From: Nocardia sp. SYP-A9097
GTDB lineage: Bacteria; Actinomycetota; Actinomycetes; Mycobacteriales; Mycobacteriaceae
Assembly: GCF_009649815.1 (NCBI RefSeq)
Contig: NZ_WJIC01000038.1
Location: 1 to 52,894 of the forward strand
Length of the DNA stretch: 52,894 bases
Direction of reading: 5' to 3'
Shown here piece after piece: positions 7,088 through 16,154 of this stretch (position 1 is its first letter; every line of letters starts with the position of its first letter). The notes under the pieces were generated by a model. The model had not been told where the DNA came from and made no database searches. It saw nothing but the letters and a program-made list of their open reading frames with translations. Made by a program: the position numbers and the translations under genes.

Positions 7088-7410
7088 CCGGTCCCGTTGA
7101 CTTCTCGCCCGGGCGGGACGTGACGTGACCCAAGGGCTACATCGTCGCCACTGCCACGGTCGAACAGCCCGAGGAGCCAGCCGAGCTGCCACTCACAGCG
7201 AATCCTGTTGCCGCAGTCGGAATCGAGCGCGACTCGCCCTCCGACACCGGTTCCCCCGGATTGGCCCTGATTACGACAACGGAGTGCACTCGCCCCCGTC
7301 ACGTCGATCTGCATCCGCCCGTTCTGCCCCTTGATCACGACCATGGTCACCTTGATGTCGTCACCAACACGCAGTGCTTCACCGATCTTGCGAACAATCA
7401 CCGTGGCCAT
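7081..7410 (-). CDS. CsrA-like small protein
   Basis: The ATG at 7408-7410 has the ribosome binding site AAGAAGGAC. The first 38 residues read like a CsrA/RsmA core: VIVRKIGEALRVGDDIKV then TMVVIKGQNGRMQIDVTG, matching the family pattern of an (I/L)TRK-x-GE start, GDDI and a G-x-x-R-(I/L) strand. The remaining 70 residues, rich in Gly and Arg, do not match CsrA and lack the usual VHREE segment. CsrA proteins bind GGA sites in mRNA leaders and are uncommon in Actinobacteria. The similarity is judged by eye, and the tail may be a frameshifted end. Confidence 0.45.
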   Translation of the reverse strand: MATVIVRKIGEALRVGDDIKVTMVVIKGQNGRMQIDVTGASALRCRNQGQSGGTGVGGRVALDSDCGNRIRCEWQLGWLLGLFDRGSGDDVALGSRHVPPGREVNGTGY

Positions 7411-7622
7411 CGAATGTCCTTCTTCCCTCGATGGGTAGCACTGCGAGATCGTTTCCAGTGGGGACCAGCGGAGCAGTGCGCGAAGCCGATTGGCATCGAG
7501 CAGCGATCCGCCATCAGCCACACCCGCATCGACCCGAACACTATGCCGCGACCCGTGCGGTTCGAACCGGCCAATGCATGTGTTCGCTGGCGGCATTGAA
7601 GATACGCGCGCATAATCCCGTC

Positions 7623-8822
7623 GTGGGCCAAGCGCTGCGCGAATTGGATCCCCGGGCATCGGCTGCGGCGGCGTTCGGTGCTGCGCTACGCGACCGCAGA
7701 CTTGAGCGGCAGTTCTCGCTACAAAAGCTCGGAAAGTGCGTCCTGGCTAGCGGAGCACTCATCGGGAAGATCGAGAAAGCCGAACGGCGTCCGCACGCTG
7801 ACCTGGTACACCGCCTGGACGAGGCGCTTTGCGCTGAAGGCGAATTGGTGCGTCTCGCCGCGAAGTTCGTCGACTTCTATGGGGGCACAGTCATTCCCGT
7901 CGTTGAGGGCTTCTCAGCAGAAGTCGTTGAAGAGCGGCTTCGAAGTCTGATTGTCGACGTGCGCACTGCTGACCACACGATGGCAGCTGATCGCCTTCAG
8001 GAAGTCGTCGGCCACTCGAAAGCTGCAGCGGCAGTGGCGACGAGAGTTTCGACCGATCAGCGAACGACGTTGTGGAGGGCTATATCCGAGGCGCAGCAAC
8101 TTGCAGGCTGGATGATGTTCGATCGCGGCCACCACAGAAGCGCGGAAGCAATGTTCGCCGAGGCTCGCCAGTCCGCCGAACGAGCGAAGGCGCTGGATCT
8201 CATCGCATATATCGGTGGACCGAACGCGGCATTCATGTCCACCTGGAGCGGGAATCCCGCACGCGGAGCGGAGCTCGCATACGGCGCGCTGTCTTGGGCT
8301 TACCGCAGTGGCAATCTGCGTCTGGCCGCCTTCGTCGCCACAATGGCCGCGCGGGCGCACGCCAAAATGGGGGAAACGGATCTCTGCGAACACATGCTTT
8401 CCGCTGCCGAGAAGGCACTCGCTCAGCACTGCACCGACAACTCCGACCCATACTGGCTGGCTGTGTTCGATCGCACGGCTCTGTCGGGCCATCGCGGATC
8501 ATGTCTTCTCGACCTAGGCAATCCCCGCCAGGCAGTGCAGGCGCTGCAGGAGCAGGAAGATGCTGCACCACCGACGTTCGTGCGCAACAACATCATTTGG
8601 CAACTCGAACGCGCAGACGCCAACTTGCAGCTGGGTGAGATCGAGGCCGCTGTCGCCGGCATCGATCAGACCCTCGACTACGCAGAACAAGGGCCAGTGA
8701 CGCCTAGGGTTGTACAGGTATTCCGCGCGGCCGATCTGAAATTGCGGAGCACGGCGTGCGCGGACCCGGCATCGTCGACGACCCGAGATCGACTGCGCGA
8801 GTTCATCTCGGCGTGCGCGTGA
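7623..8822 (+). CDS. XRE-family regulator with TPR-like domain
   Basis: A 399-residue protein. Residues about 14-75 form an XRE helix-turn-helix (AALRDRRLERQFSLQKLGK, SGALIGKIEKAERRP). The rest is an all-helical array with TPR-like repeats (AEAMFAEARQSAERAKALD; ELAYGALSWAYRSGN; HMLSAAEKALAQ), the layout of actinobacterial regulators that bind a peptide or small ligand. The GTG at 7623 was chosen because the helix-turn-helix follows shortly after; CATAAT lies 6 bases upstream and no ribosome binding site is seen, so it may be leaderless. Its 3' end overlaps the convergent hydrolase gene by 20 bases. Target unknown. Confidence 0.75.
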   Translation: MGQALRELDPRASAAAAFGAALRDRRLERQFSLQKLGKCVLASGALIGKIEKAERRPHADLVHRLDEALCAEGELVRLAAKFVDFYGGTVIPVVEGFSAEVVEERLRSLIVDVRTADHTMAADRLQEVVGHSKAAAAVATRVSTDQRTTLWRAISEAQQLAGWMMFDRGHHRSAEAMFAEARQSAERAKALDLIAYIGGPNAAFMSTWSGNPARGAELAYGALSWAYRSGNLRLAAFVATMAARAHAKMGETDLCEHMLSAAEKALAQHCTDNSDPYWLAVFDRTALSGHRGSCLLDLGNPRQAVQALQEQEDAAPPTFVRNNIIWQLERADANLQLGEIEAAVAGIDQTLDYAEQGPVTPRVVQVFRAADLKLRSTACADPASSTTRDRLREFISACA

Positions 8823-10110
8823 GGGGATAGGTAGCCCACCGCAGTTCGATGCCGTCCGGTGTTCGTGTGACTATCAGGAGCTCGCCCTGCAGTCGGCCGA
8901 TGATGGCACGGTACTTTCCGGGCGCTTCCTTCACGAATCGCGTATCGGTGGTAGCTGGGCTGGACACCAAGTGCGCGTGCAAACCGTCACCGCACCACCG
9001 GAGGATCGTCTCGTCCGATTCGGTCCACCAACTGCCGAGCACATCATGCAACTCTTCCGGACAAGGCGGTGCAGGCTGCCACGCCGGACGTAACGATGCC
9101 GGGCGGGCCTCTATCGCCTCGAAAACAACATCGGAGGTGAGTTCATTGAGAGCAATTCCGCGGGTGACGTTGGTGAGTGCGGCCACGACCGTCTTCGTCG
9201 TGCGATCGAGACTGATTGCGGATTGAAACCCTGGCATCGCCCCAGTGTGTCCACTGAGGACACGGTCCCCGTGACGTTCGAGAATCAAACCCAATCCCCA
9301 ACCCCTCCCCCATGAGGTCGTGTCGACCATGATCTGAAGACGGTGCATCGCCTCGACCACAGTCGGCGTCACGATGTCAGGCTCTCCGCCGCACAGCGCA
9401 TGTCCCCATCGCAGCAAGTCCTCGGAGGTGGACCACAGCTGACCACCTACTCCGACCGTGGCCTGGTCCATTGCCGGCTCACGGTGCATGCGATCGGCGT
9501 ATGGATCAAGGCGATACCCCACAGCGGCGTCTTCGGACGGTTTCCATGTGGTGCGAGCCAAATCCAGTGGATTGAGCAGTCTCTGGTCGATGAGTGCTTC
9601 GCAAGGTGAGCCGGTCACGCGTTCGATAATCTGGCCGATCACCGCGTAGCCCAGATTCGAGTAGTGCCACCGATGGCCCGGTTCGGCGACCAACTCGACA
9701 TGGTCAAACGCGTCGTACAGCTCCGATGCCGATGGGCCCTGCATCGTCGTCCACATGTCACCTGGAACTTCCCGTTGCAGGCCGCTGCTGTGGGACAGCA
9801 AAGTAGACAGTGGGAGATGTCCGAATCGAGTCCCGGGCAGATACCGGTCCACCCGTGAGTCCAGAGCGAGTTCACCACCCTGGCACAACGACAACGTCAG
9901 AGCCGCAGTGAAGGTCTTCGTGATCGACCCAATGCGATACGGAGTGGCGCTATCGGCCCAGACCTGATTGTCGACGTCGGCGTACCCGACCGATGCTTCC
10001 GCAAGCTGAACAGCGTCGACGCCCACCGCAACAGCGAGGCTGGGCAGTCGATTATCGCGCTGGTCACGCGCTACGCGTTCGGCCAGTTCGGACTGGAAAT
10101 CGGTGTCCAT
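8803..10110 (-). CDS. Serine beta-lactamase-fold hydrolase (class C/EstB type)
   Basis: A 435-residue protein with the three signatures of the penicillin-binding fold: Ser-x-x-Lys (IGSITKTFTA, about residue 60), Tyr-x-Asn (YSNLGYAVIG) and His-Thr-Gly (SGHTGAMPG). The C-terminal 100 residues are a beta-rich extra domain as in EstB-like peptidases and esterases. It has no signal peptide or membrane segment, so a cytoplasmic peptidase or esterase is more likely than a secreted beta-lactamase. The ATG at 10110 follows GAGAGAGGGG. No operon partner. Confidence 0.85.
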   Translation of the reverse strand: MDTDFQSELAERVARDQRDNRLPSLAVAVGVDAVQLAEASVGYADVDNQVWADSATPYRIGSITKTFTAALTLSLCQGGELALDSRVDRYLPGTRFGHLPLSTLLSHSSGLQREVPGDMWTTMQGPSASELYDAFDHVELVAEPGHRWHYSNLGYAVIGQIIERVTGSPCEALIDQRLLNPLDLARTTWKPSEDAAVGYRLDPYADRMHREPAMDQATVGVGGQLWSTSEDLLRWGHALCGGEPDIVTPTVVEAMHRLQIMVDTTSWGRGWGLGLILERHGDRVLSGHTGAMPGFQSAISLDRTTKTVVAALTNVTRGIALNELTSDVVFEAIEARPASLRPAWQPAPPCPEELHDVLGSWWTESDETILRWCGDGLHAHLVSSPATTDTRFVKEAPGKYRAIIGRLQGELLIVTRTPDGIELRWATYPLTRTPR

Positions 10111-10997
10111 AACCCCTCTCTCCGTCATTACAGAGCATCTCACATGGCAATCCTGCACTGATGCGGACAAAAGATCTGTCCGCATCGACAACCTTCCGTC
10201 GACCGACCCCTTACGCGACGCTTTGAACACAGCGATATGCAGCTTTAAGCGACCTCCAAACCACGAAATACCTTGGCTAGCAGTGGTTATCGAAACAGCA
10301 ACCGCGGCGGGTCGCGCCTGGATCCAACCTTCCACGAGAGGTCGGCGAGTGCGAGTGAGATGGCGGCAAATGACGAAGATAACGGCGAACATCAGACCAG
10401 CTGAAACGACGACCTCAGCGCCGCCACGACGTGAGCGACGAGCGCCCTGGCATCCGCCGGGCAGTCGACCGCCGGACTCTTGGCAGCCCACCGCCTGGCG
10501 CAACAGACGTGGACATGCAGCTACGCCGACCAAAATCGAAACGCACCCGCAGCACGACCCCATAGACGGGGCGACCAAAGCGAGCTGGCAGACAAGAGGT
10601 CCGGTAACGGACCGAAAAGGACCCGAAACGGTCCACCAACGGACCCGGGCGCTACGCGCGAGCGACTCAAAGCATTCGGTGCCAGGAACCGCGATCACCT
10701 CATCGACGCGATGGTGCATCGCCGCCAGACTGAACTACCTCGCCGGCGATGTGCCCCGGCACCGAGTCCTGCTGCCGATTAGCACGCCTGGGGAGGTCAT
10801 CGTGCCGCCGAAAGATCTATCATCTCAACCGATCTCGAATGATCGTCACATTCGGTGTTGTGATGACGACATCAATCAAATTACCGATATCAGCGCGATC
10901 CGCATTCTGAATCGCGATTCCCATGACGCTTCCTGCACCTTCTGGGTGGCGGCACACGCGTTTCTATCCGCCGGGCTAGACGACTGAGGTTGCCACG
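10111..10997. other. Long stretch without a convincing gene; repeat pair 10598-10645
   Basis: A rightward open frame spans most of this stretch, but its translation is low-complexity, has no motif and starts within the promoter of the hydrolase gene, so I reject it. GGTCC-N6-GGACC occurs twice (10598-10613 and 10630-10645), start-to-start 32 bp, about three helical turns. These could be paired binding sites. The stretch probably holds promoters for the genes on both sides. Confidence 0.4.
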
Positions 10998-11513
10998 ATG
11001 TCCGAGAATCGCCTCCGCACCCGACGAGAGCTCACGGTTCGCGAGGGAGACATGTCCACCGATTTGACTGAAACCGTTGCAGCCCAACGTGATCGATACT
11101 GCGAGGAAAACGGCTTTACCGGTGCTCACATCGACAGGTACAACCAGATCATCCTACGCGCCGGGCTCGTCGATGCCATTCAGATGCCAGCTGTCCTGGG
11201 AGACCGCGTGCGGGTCGAGCTGAGCCGTCAACTACTGACTACGCCGATCATCGAAAACCGCCTCACCGGCGCTCTGACGGTTCTCACTCAAGCGGCATCC
11301 GCCGAAGACACCCGCAGCATCTTCCTGTTCTCGAAGCTGTATCGCGTACAGGCGATCCGGACGCCGAAAGGCGCATTGATCATGCTGCCCGGCCCCGCTG
11401 ACAAGATGCGCGTCTGGCTCGACAGTCCAGTGAGCACGCTCCGCCCACCCTTCGAGAAGGCCGTAGCGATCACACTAGATTCTGCGAACTCCCTTCCCCG
11501 CGTAGTGAACTGA
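10998..11513 (+). CDS. Hypothetical protein upstream of DUF4254 gene
   Basis: A 171-residue soluble protein that I do not recognise. It is mixed alpha/beta, with an Arg-rich N-terminus and a central segment VRVELSRQLLTTPIIENRL. There is no signal peptide and no cysteine cluster. The ATG at 11052 has GAGGGAG very close to it and is an alternative start. The stop is followed after two bases by the start of the DUF4254 gene, so the two are almost certainly translated together. Confidence 0.65.
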   Translation: MSENRLRTRRELTVREGDMSTDLTETVAAQRDRYCEENGFTGAHIDRYNQIILRAGLVDAIQMPAVLGDRVRVELSRQLLTTPIIENRLTGALTVLTQAASAEDTRSIFLFSKLYRVQAIRTPKGALIMLPGPADKMRVWLDSPVSTLRPPFEKAVAITLDSANSLPRVVN

Positions 11514-11515
11514 GC

Positions 11516-12061
11516 ATGAGCGATGGCGCACCTCCTCCGCTCCTGCCCGATTGGCATGAGCTGTTCGCCGCAATCTGCGGCCACCTCGGAGATACTCAGG
11601 ACGCGCACCCGATCACACAACGCGCACGGGCACTGGCGGAGCTGCACCTGGCCCACCGCGATGACCCCACGGGGCCACCCGATTTCGATCTCCGGAGACT
11701 GCAACTGATCGCGCAGATCGACTTGTGGACGCTGCATCATGCCCCATTCGCCGACACGTGCGCCGATTCGCCCGGGAGGGCCGTCGATGAGATGGTGCAG
11801 GCGCATTTGGATGCCGTGACCGCGTTGTTTGCCGAACGACGTGAGGATCTCGTTCATCGCGCTTGGCATACGGCCAGCCAGCATGCCATCGCATGGTCGG
11901 ATCTGGTGGACGAGGTGGTCTATGGCCAACCCCGCCTACCGAATCCGGAGTCCTCCTGCGGGACAACGCCCGCGACACATGTGCAGGCGTTCTTTCCTGT
12001 TGATGCCGACAGGTTCACGGTCACATCCGGTCAGCCGGTGGATCAACCAGACGACTCGTAG
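11516..12061 (+). CDS. DUF4254 family protein
   Basis: A 181-residue helical protein with the DUF4254 pattern: an HxxR-type helix (RARALAELHLAHRDD), then DLRRLQLIAQIDLWTLHHAP and the TCADSPGRAVDEMVQ helix. Members are common in Nocardia and relatives, often near regulatory or biosynthetic genes, with unknown function. The start is 2 bases after the stop of the preceding gene. It is convergent with the deformylase fusion at 12218. Confidence 0.75.
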   Translation: MSDGAPPPLLPDWHELFAAICGHLGDTQDAHPITQRARALAELHLAHRDDPTGPPDFDLRRLQLIAQIDLWTLHHAPFADTCADSPGRAVDEMVQAHLDAVTALFAERREDLVHRAWHTASQHAIAWSDLVDEVVYGQPRLPNPESSCGTTPATHVQAFFPVDADRFTVTSGQPVDQPDDS

Positions 12062-12217
12062 CGCCAGTTGCGGAATGCTCATAGAGACCGACCACGACGT
12101 GGACACGGAGGGACAATTTCGCCGGTGTTGTCGCAGCTCGGAGTGCCGCCGCCGAACATCACCGCTACGCGGCTTGAGATCCGACGCCGAATCGTTACCA
12201 CATCCGGCAAATCCTGG

Positions 12218-13723
12218 TCAGTAGGCCCAGTTCGTGCCGGTTCCCCTGTACTGCTCGACGGAGATAGGCTCCACACCAGGCTTCATGTGGTCGAGATACA
12301 GCTTTCCGTGCAAGTGGTCGACTTCATGTGCGACCAGGCGTGCAATTCCGCGGTCGAACACGGTGATCCGGGTGTTGCCGTCGATGTCGGTGTGTTCAAC
12401 GTGGATCGTCAACGGACGCGGTACCCGTCCGCGTAAGTCGAAGAAGCTCAAGCATCCTTCGTATTGGTCGTCTTCGCCGCCGCCGGTTTCGACGATGCGC
12501 GGATTGAACAGGGTGATGGTGTCCCCGTTGGGGGTACGGATGATCGCTGCGGCTCTGCTGATGCCGATCTGCGGTGCGGCGATGCCCATCCCCTTACCGA
12601 ACACATGAGCTTGGGCAACACGTTGGGCGGCCGAAGTCAGTTCAGCGATAACGCGGCGTGCATCTTCGGCTTCGGCGGGCAGATCGAATGGACGCGCGAT
12701 CTCACGCAGGATTTCGTCACCTTCTTGCGCGATGCCCAGGCCGGCCATGACCTTGCTCGGCGGAGTTCGTTCATCGTCGCCGCGGCCGCGGAAATCCCAT
12801 TCGAGTCGGTAGCGCGCATGCAGCGGCGGGTGCTCGGTGGACCAGGAGTAGATGTTTCGTCCCTGGTCGGCCTGATGAGTGATAGGCGTGCGGAACGGCT
12901 GCCCTTCGGCGGTCATCGATGTCTGGAGCCCCCATACCGAGGGTTCGAGCGAAGCTGGGAAATCCAACCGGACCGACAGACGATTGGTAGGCAGGCGGAC
13001 GGCGCGCTGAAACCAGTTGCCCCAGTGAGCCGCCGAGACGGTGTATTCGTAGTCGATCCAGCATGCTTGGCCGGGGTAGAGCGGGAAGTGACGCCCGCCA
13101 TCGGGTTCACTGAACTCGAGCCAGACTTCTTTGAACGCATCGCGGTCATGGTGGGCTGTCCACGCCATAGGCTCGGTGCGGGTTTCGCCGTACCAGGCGT
13201 GCAAGTCGATCTCTTCCCAGGTCAGCGGGTGTTCCTGGTAGAGCTGGTTGGATCGTTCCGGGTCGCCGGGGTAGCGGTCCACGGAGATCCTGATCAGGTA
13301 TCGGGTGATGGGTTCAGCACCGCCGTTGATCAAACGCCGCCGCTGGCGGAGCCGATAGGTGTGTCCGTCGAAGGACAAGCTCGCATCGTCGTGGTCGACC
13401 ACGAGTGACCCCGCAGGGTCACTCAATTCGGCAGCAACGGGAGCACGTGCGGCGCTGGGCCGTGCCGCGTTGAATTCGGCGAACGCGGCCCGCAGTGCAC
13501 CACCGGCCTGCAGGGTCGATTCGGCGCATGCGGCGAATCCCGGGGAGGGCTTCTCCGTGCCGGATTCGATCTTGGAAACGTAGGGGCGGCTGTAGCCCAG
13601 CTTGATGGCCAACGCGCGGCGCGACAAGCCACGGACATCCCGCCAACGGCGCAACTCTAGCGCGAAGACGTTGACCGGTGTTCCCACAGGTTCGTTAACG
13701 GGCGAGGCGTCAGCCGGGGTCAC
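12218..13723 (-). CDS. XRE helix-turn-helix fused to peptide deformylase
   Basis: A 501-residue three-part protein. Residues about 17-70 are an XRE DNA-binding domain (LSRRALAIKLGYSRPYVSKI). Residues about 110-330 are a beta-rich domain of unknown role. Residues about 345-501 are a peptide deformylase with all three metal-site motifs: GMGIAAPQIG (378-387), EGCLSF (422-427) and HEVDH (466-470). Stand-alone deformylases are 170-200 residues. The GTG at 13723 has GGAG 8 bases upstream. It is divergent from the radical SAM operon, so it probably regulates that operon, with deformylase activity as a second function or a repurposed ligand-binding domain. Metal ligands look intact. Confidence 0.85.
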   Translation of the reverse strand: MTPADASPVNEPVGTPVNVFALELRRWRDVRGLSRRALAIKLGYSRPYVSKIESGTEKPSPGFAACAESTLQAGGALRAAFAEFNAARPSAARAPVAAELSDPAGSLVVDHDDASLSFDGHTYRLRQRRRLINGGAEPITRYLIRISVDRYPGDPERSNQLYQEHPLTWEEIDLHAWYGETRTEPMAWTAHHDRDAFKEVWLEFSEPDGGRHFPLYPGQACWIDYEYTVSAAHWGNWFQRAVRLPTNRLSVRLDFPASLEPSVWGLQTSMTAEGQPFRTPITHQADQGRNIYSWSTEHPPLHARYRLEWDFRGRGDDERTPPSKVMAGLGIAQEGDEILREIARPFDLPAEAEDARRVIAELTSAAQRVAQAHVFGKGMGIAAPQIGISRAAAIIRTPNGDTITLFNPRIVETGGGEDDQYEGCLSFFDLRGRVPRPLTIHVEHTDIDGNTRITVFDRGIARLVAHEVDHLHGKLYLDHMKPGVEPISVEQYRGTGTNWAY

Positions 13724-13926
13724 TGTCGTGCGCTCCTGTCCACGGGGGTGTGCGTGTGCGTGAGTACTCCGTGAGTATGCGCCCACTCTGTCGAAACACC
13801 TTGCACCCATGGGGAAATTGGACACCTGCCGGCACAACAATCACATTCTTTTCGATGGTGACAGGAGCCAGATGACGGTGTCGGAAGAACCAGTCTCGCG
13901 CGTCACAACCAGAGAGGTGCGCCGGT

Positions 13927-15126
13927 ATGGCACCACTTGTCAGCTCCCTTCAGACCTCGCCCTACTTGACTCGCGTCGACCCGGGCGCCGCAGCATCGGT
14001 GCTCTACCTGACCGATACGTTCGGCCCCACCTTCCCCCATAGCGAGACACCCACCGACAAAGCGGTGTTCGGGATCCTGGGCCTGGATCGCCGCATCGAC
14101 TGGCATGCCGATCCACGCATGCTCGATCTGTTGATCGCCAGCGCTCGTGAACCGCAGGATCGCACTGACCTTGCGCAGCGGTTCGGCTCCGAATTGGTCG
14201 CCGAAGCCGCAGCGCGGCAATGGGTTCAAGCCCCGGTCGACTTGTGTCGGGATTACCGCCTGGTGTCCGGGGAGATCGAGGTGACCGCACATTGCAACTG
14301 GAGCTGCCGATTCTGCCCGGTATCCACCGATCCGAAACCACGCCAGACCATGCCGATGTCGCTGTTCGGCGAGGTCATCGCCAAGCTTGCTGCGCACGGC
14401 AGCATCGACTACGTCACCTTCCAGTTCTTCAACGAACCGACCCTGGATCGCTACTTCAGCGACCGGTTGACCGTTCTGGCCGAGCACGGGCTCGAGTTGG
14501 CGCTCTACACCAACGCCTCCGCGCTCACCGCTGCCAAGATCGAGGCACTGTGCGAACGAAAGGTGCTGCGGCACCTGATCGTCAACCTGCCCAGTGTCGA
14601 CCCCGAGCGCTTCGCTGCTTTGACCGGTTCCCGCAGCTACGAGGCCACCACCCGGAATCTGCGCGCGGCAATCGATGCCGGATTCCGGATCCAGATCGTG
14701 GTCAATGGGATCGGTGAGCAACTGGCGCAGAACGTCGAGCAGATCGGCCGCCGCTACCTGCCGCTGGGGGTGCAGGTCACCGCGTCGGCTACCTGCGACC
14801 GTGCAGGTGACGTCGATGGCGAGTACTTCCAGAACGTGCAGGCGCGCGGACGGCTCACCGGCTGTGGCTGGCCGGTCCACCACGCCAACATCAGCGTCAC
14901 CGGGGACCTGTTCCTGTGCTGCAACGACTACTACCAGCGCGAACGATTCGGCAACATTCGCGACGGCTCCCTGCACGACCTGATGAGCAGCGACGCCGCA
15001 GTGTTGTTGCGGCAGAAGGTCTTCGGCGTCACGGAGTCAGCTGTCGACTTCCTGTGCCGGCGCTGTCACAACCAGGCACTCGATTACCCCGGTCGCGAAT
15101 TCCGGCCGATCGCCACCTTCGGATGA
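13927..15126 (+). CDS. Radical SAM/SPASM-like enzyme
   Basis: A 399-residue protein. An N-terminal domain of about 115 residues precedes the radical SAM barrel, whose 4Fe-4S motif is Cys123-x3-Cys127-x2-Cys130 (HCNWSCRFC). The C-terminus has further cysteines (GCGWP, FLCCNDYY, FLCRRCHNQ), the spacing of a SPASM or twitch auxiliary cluster domain. Such enzymes modify peptides or proteins by radical chemistry. The ATG follows AGAGAGGTG. It is the first gene of a rightward operon. No convincing precursor peptide gene is visible beside it. Confidence 0.85.
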   Translation: MAPLVSSLQTSPYLTRVDPGAAASVLYLTDTFGPTFPHSETPTDKAVFGILGLDRRIDWHADPRMLDLLIASAREPQDRTDLAQRFGSELVAEAAARQWVQAPVDLCRDYRLVSGEIEVTAHCNWSCRFCPVSTDPKPRQTMPMSLFGEVIAKLAAHGSIDYVTFQFFNEPTLDRYFSDRLTVLAEHGLELALYTNASALTAAKIEALCERKVLRHLIVNLPSVDPERFAALTGSRSYEATTRNLRAAIDAGFRIQIVVNGIGEQLAQNVEQIGRRYLPLGVQVTASATCDRAGDVDGEYFQNVQARGRLTGCGWPVHHANISVTGDLFLCCNDYYQRERFGNIRDGSLHDLMSSDAAVLLRQKVFGVTESAVDFLCRRCHNQALDYPGREFRPIATFG

Positions 15127-15137
15127 GGAGACCTGAC

Positions 15138-16109
15138 ATGACTTCACGACCGGTGCGGATCTGGTACGTCGCGGCACAACGACTCTGCAACTTCGGTTGC
15201 ACCTACTGCGTGTCGACCGGCGACTGGGCGAAGAGCAACCGATTCGACTGGCGCACAGACCAAGACCGCGATACCTTCGCCGCCATCGTCGACTGGATCG
15301 GCACTCGCCCATTCCCCGTCGATGTCCGGCTCGGCACCCTCGGCGAACCTTTCGCCTCACCGGTGTTCCTCGACCGCGCTGCGTGGCTGACCCGCCAGCC
15401 CGGTGTGCGATTCGTGGAACTTTTGTCGAACGCCTCGCTGCTCGAACGGCGTCTGCCGTTGCTGGAGCCCCACGCCAACCTCGGAAAACTGTCACTGTGG
15501 CTGAGCTGGCACGACGGACAGATGAGCCTGGAAAAGTTCATCACCGCCGCCGCTTTCGCCCAGGACACCTATGGCTGCTTCGTGGTGGTGAACACCCTGC
15601 TGTTCGCCGACCACGACACCACCACGATCGCCCGGGTCAAAGCCGCCGCCGATGCCGCCGGACTGCGCTTCAACCTCGACCTCGGCTACGACCCCTCGGT
15701 GCCCTCCGACAACTCCACGAGCATCGACGCCGCTGCCGCGGTACCCGTGCTGCGCCCCGGACGAAACGTCCTCGACCTGATCGCGACCTGCGGCGGCAAC
15801 CCCGAACTCACCCGCGCCGCCCTCACCGGACTGGTCTCGCCCCAGCACCGGGCATGCCGGGCCGGCTCTGACTACCTATTCCTTGACATCCACGGCGACG
15901 TTTACCGCTGCTCGCGCTACGCCACCTTGGGAATGCACCGCTACGGCAACGTCCTCGACCCCGACTTCGACCTGCATCTGCGCGAGAACACCTGGGCCCC
16001 TTGTGAAGCTGCCTCCGGGTGCGCCAACAAAGAGGACTTCCTCAACCTGCGCCTGGCTGAGCACCTGCGCCCCTCCGTCGTGCCCAGCCTCGGCTGGACC
16101 GACGCCTGA
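15138..16109 (+). CDS. Second radical SAM enzyme
   Basis: A 323-residue protein beginning at the ATG after GAGGAGACCTGAC, 11 bases beyond the stop of the first radical SAM gene. The cluster motif Cys17-x3-Cys21-x2-Cys24 (LCNFGCTYC) lies almost at the N-terminus, so there is no leader domain. The C-terminal third has more cysteines (RACRAG, YRCSRYAT, PCEAASGC), suggesting an auxiliary cluster. It is distinct in length and domain layout from its neighbour, so the two are likely to catalyse different steps of one pathway. Confidence 0.85.
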   Translation: MTSRPVRIWYVAAQRLCNFGCTYCVSTGDWAKSNRFDWRTDQDRDTFAAIVDWIGTRPFPVDVRLGTLGEPFASPVFLDRAAWLTRQPGVRFVELLSNASLLERRLPLLEPHANLGKLSLWLSWHDGQMSLEKFITAAAFAQDTYGCFVVVNTLLFADHDTTTIARVKAAADAAGLRFNLDLGYDPSVPSDNSTSIDAAAAVPVLRPGRNVLDLIATCGGNPELTRAALTGLVSPQHRACRAGSDYLFLDIHGDVYRCSRYATLGMHRYGNVLDPDFDLHLRENTWAPCEAASGCANKEDFLNLRLAEHLRPSVVPSLGWTDA

Positions 16110-16154
16110 CCCGACCACCCTCGACATTCACCCTGGCGCACAAGGAGATTCACA

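Noticed and set aside
8803..10110. Secreted beta-lactamase giving drug resistance
   Set aside because: There is no signal peptide, and the length and extra C-terminal domain fit EstB-like peptidase or esterase relatives.
10103..10987. A 294-codon rightward open frame
   Set aside because: It begins inside the promoter of the serine hydrolase, has no ribosome binding site, low-complexity composition and no motif. GC-rich DNA gives such frames by chance.
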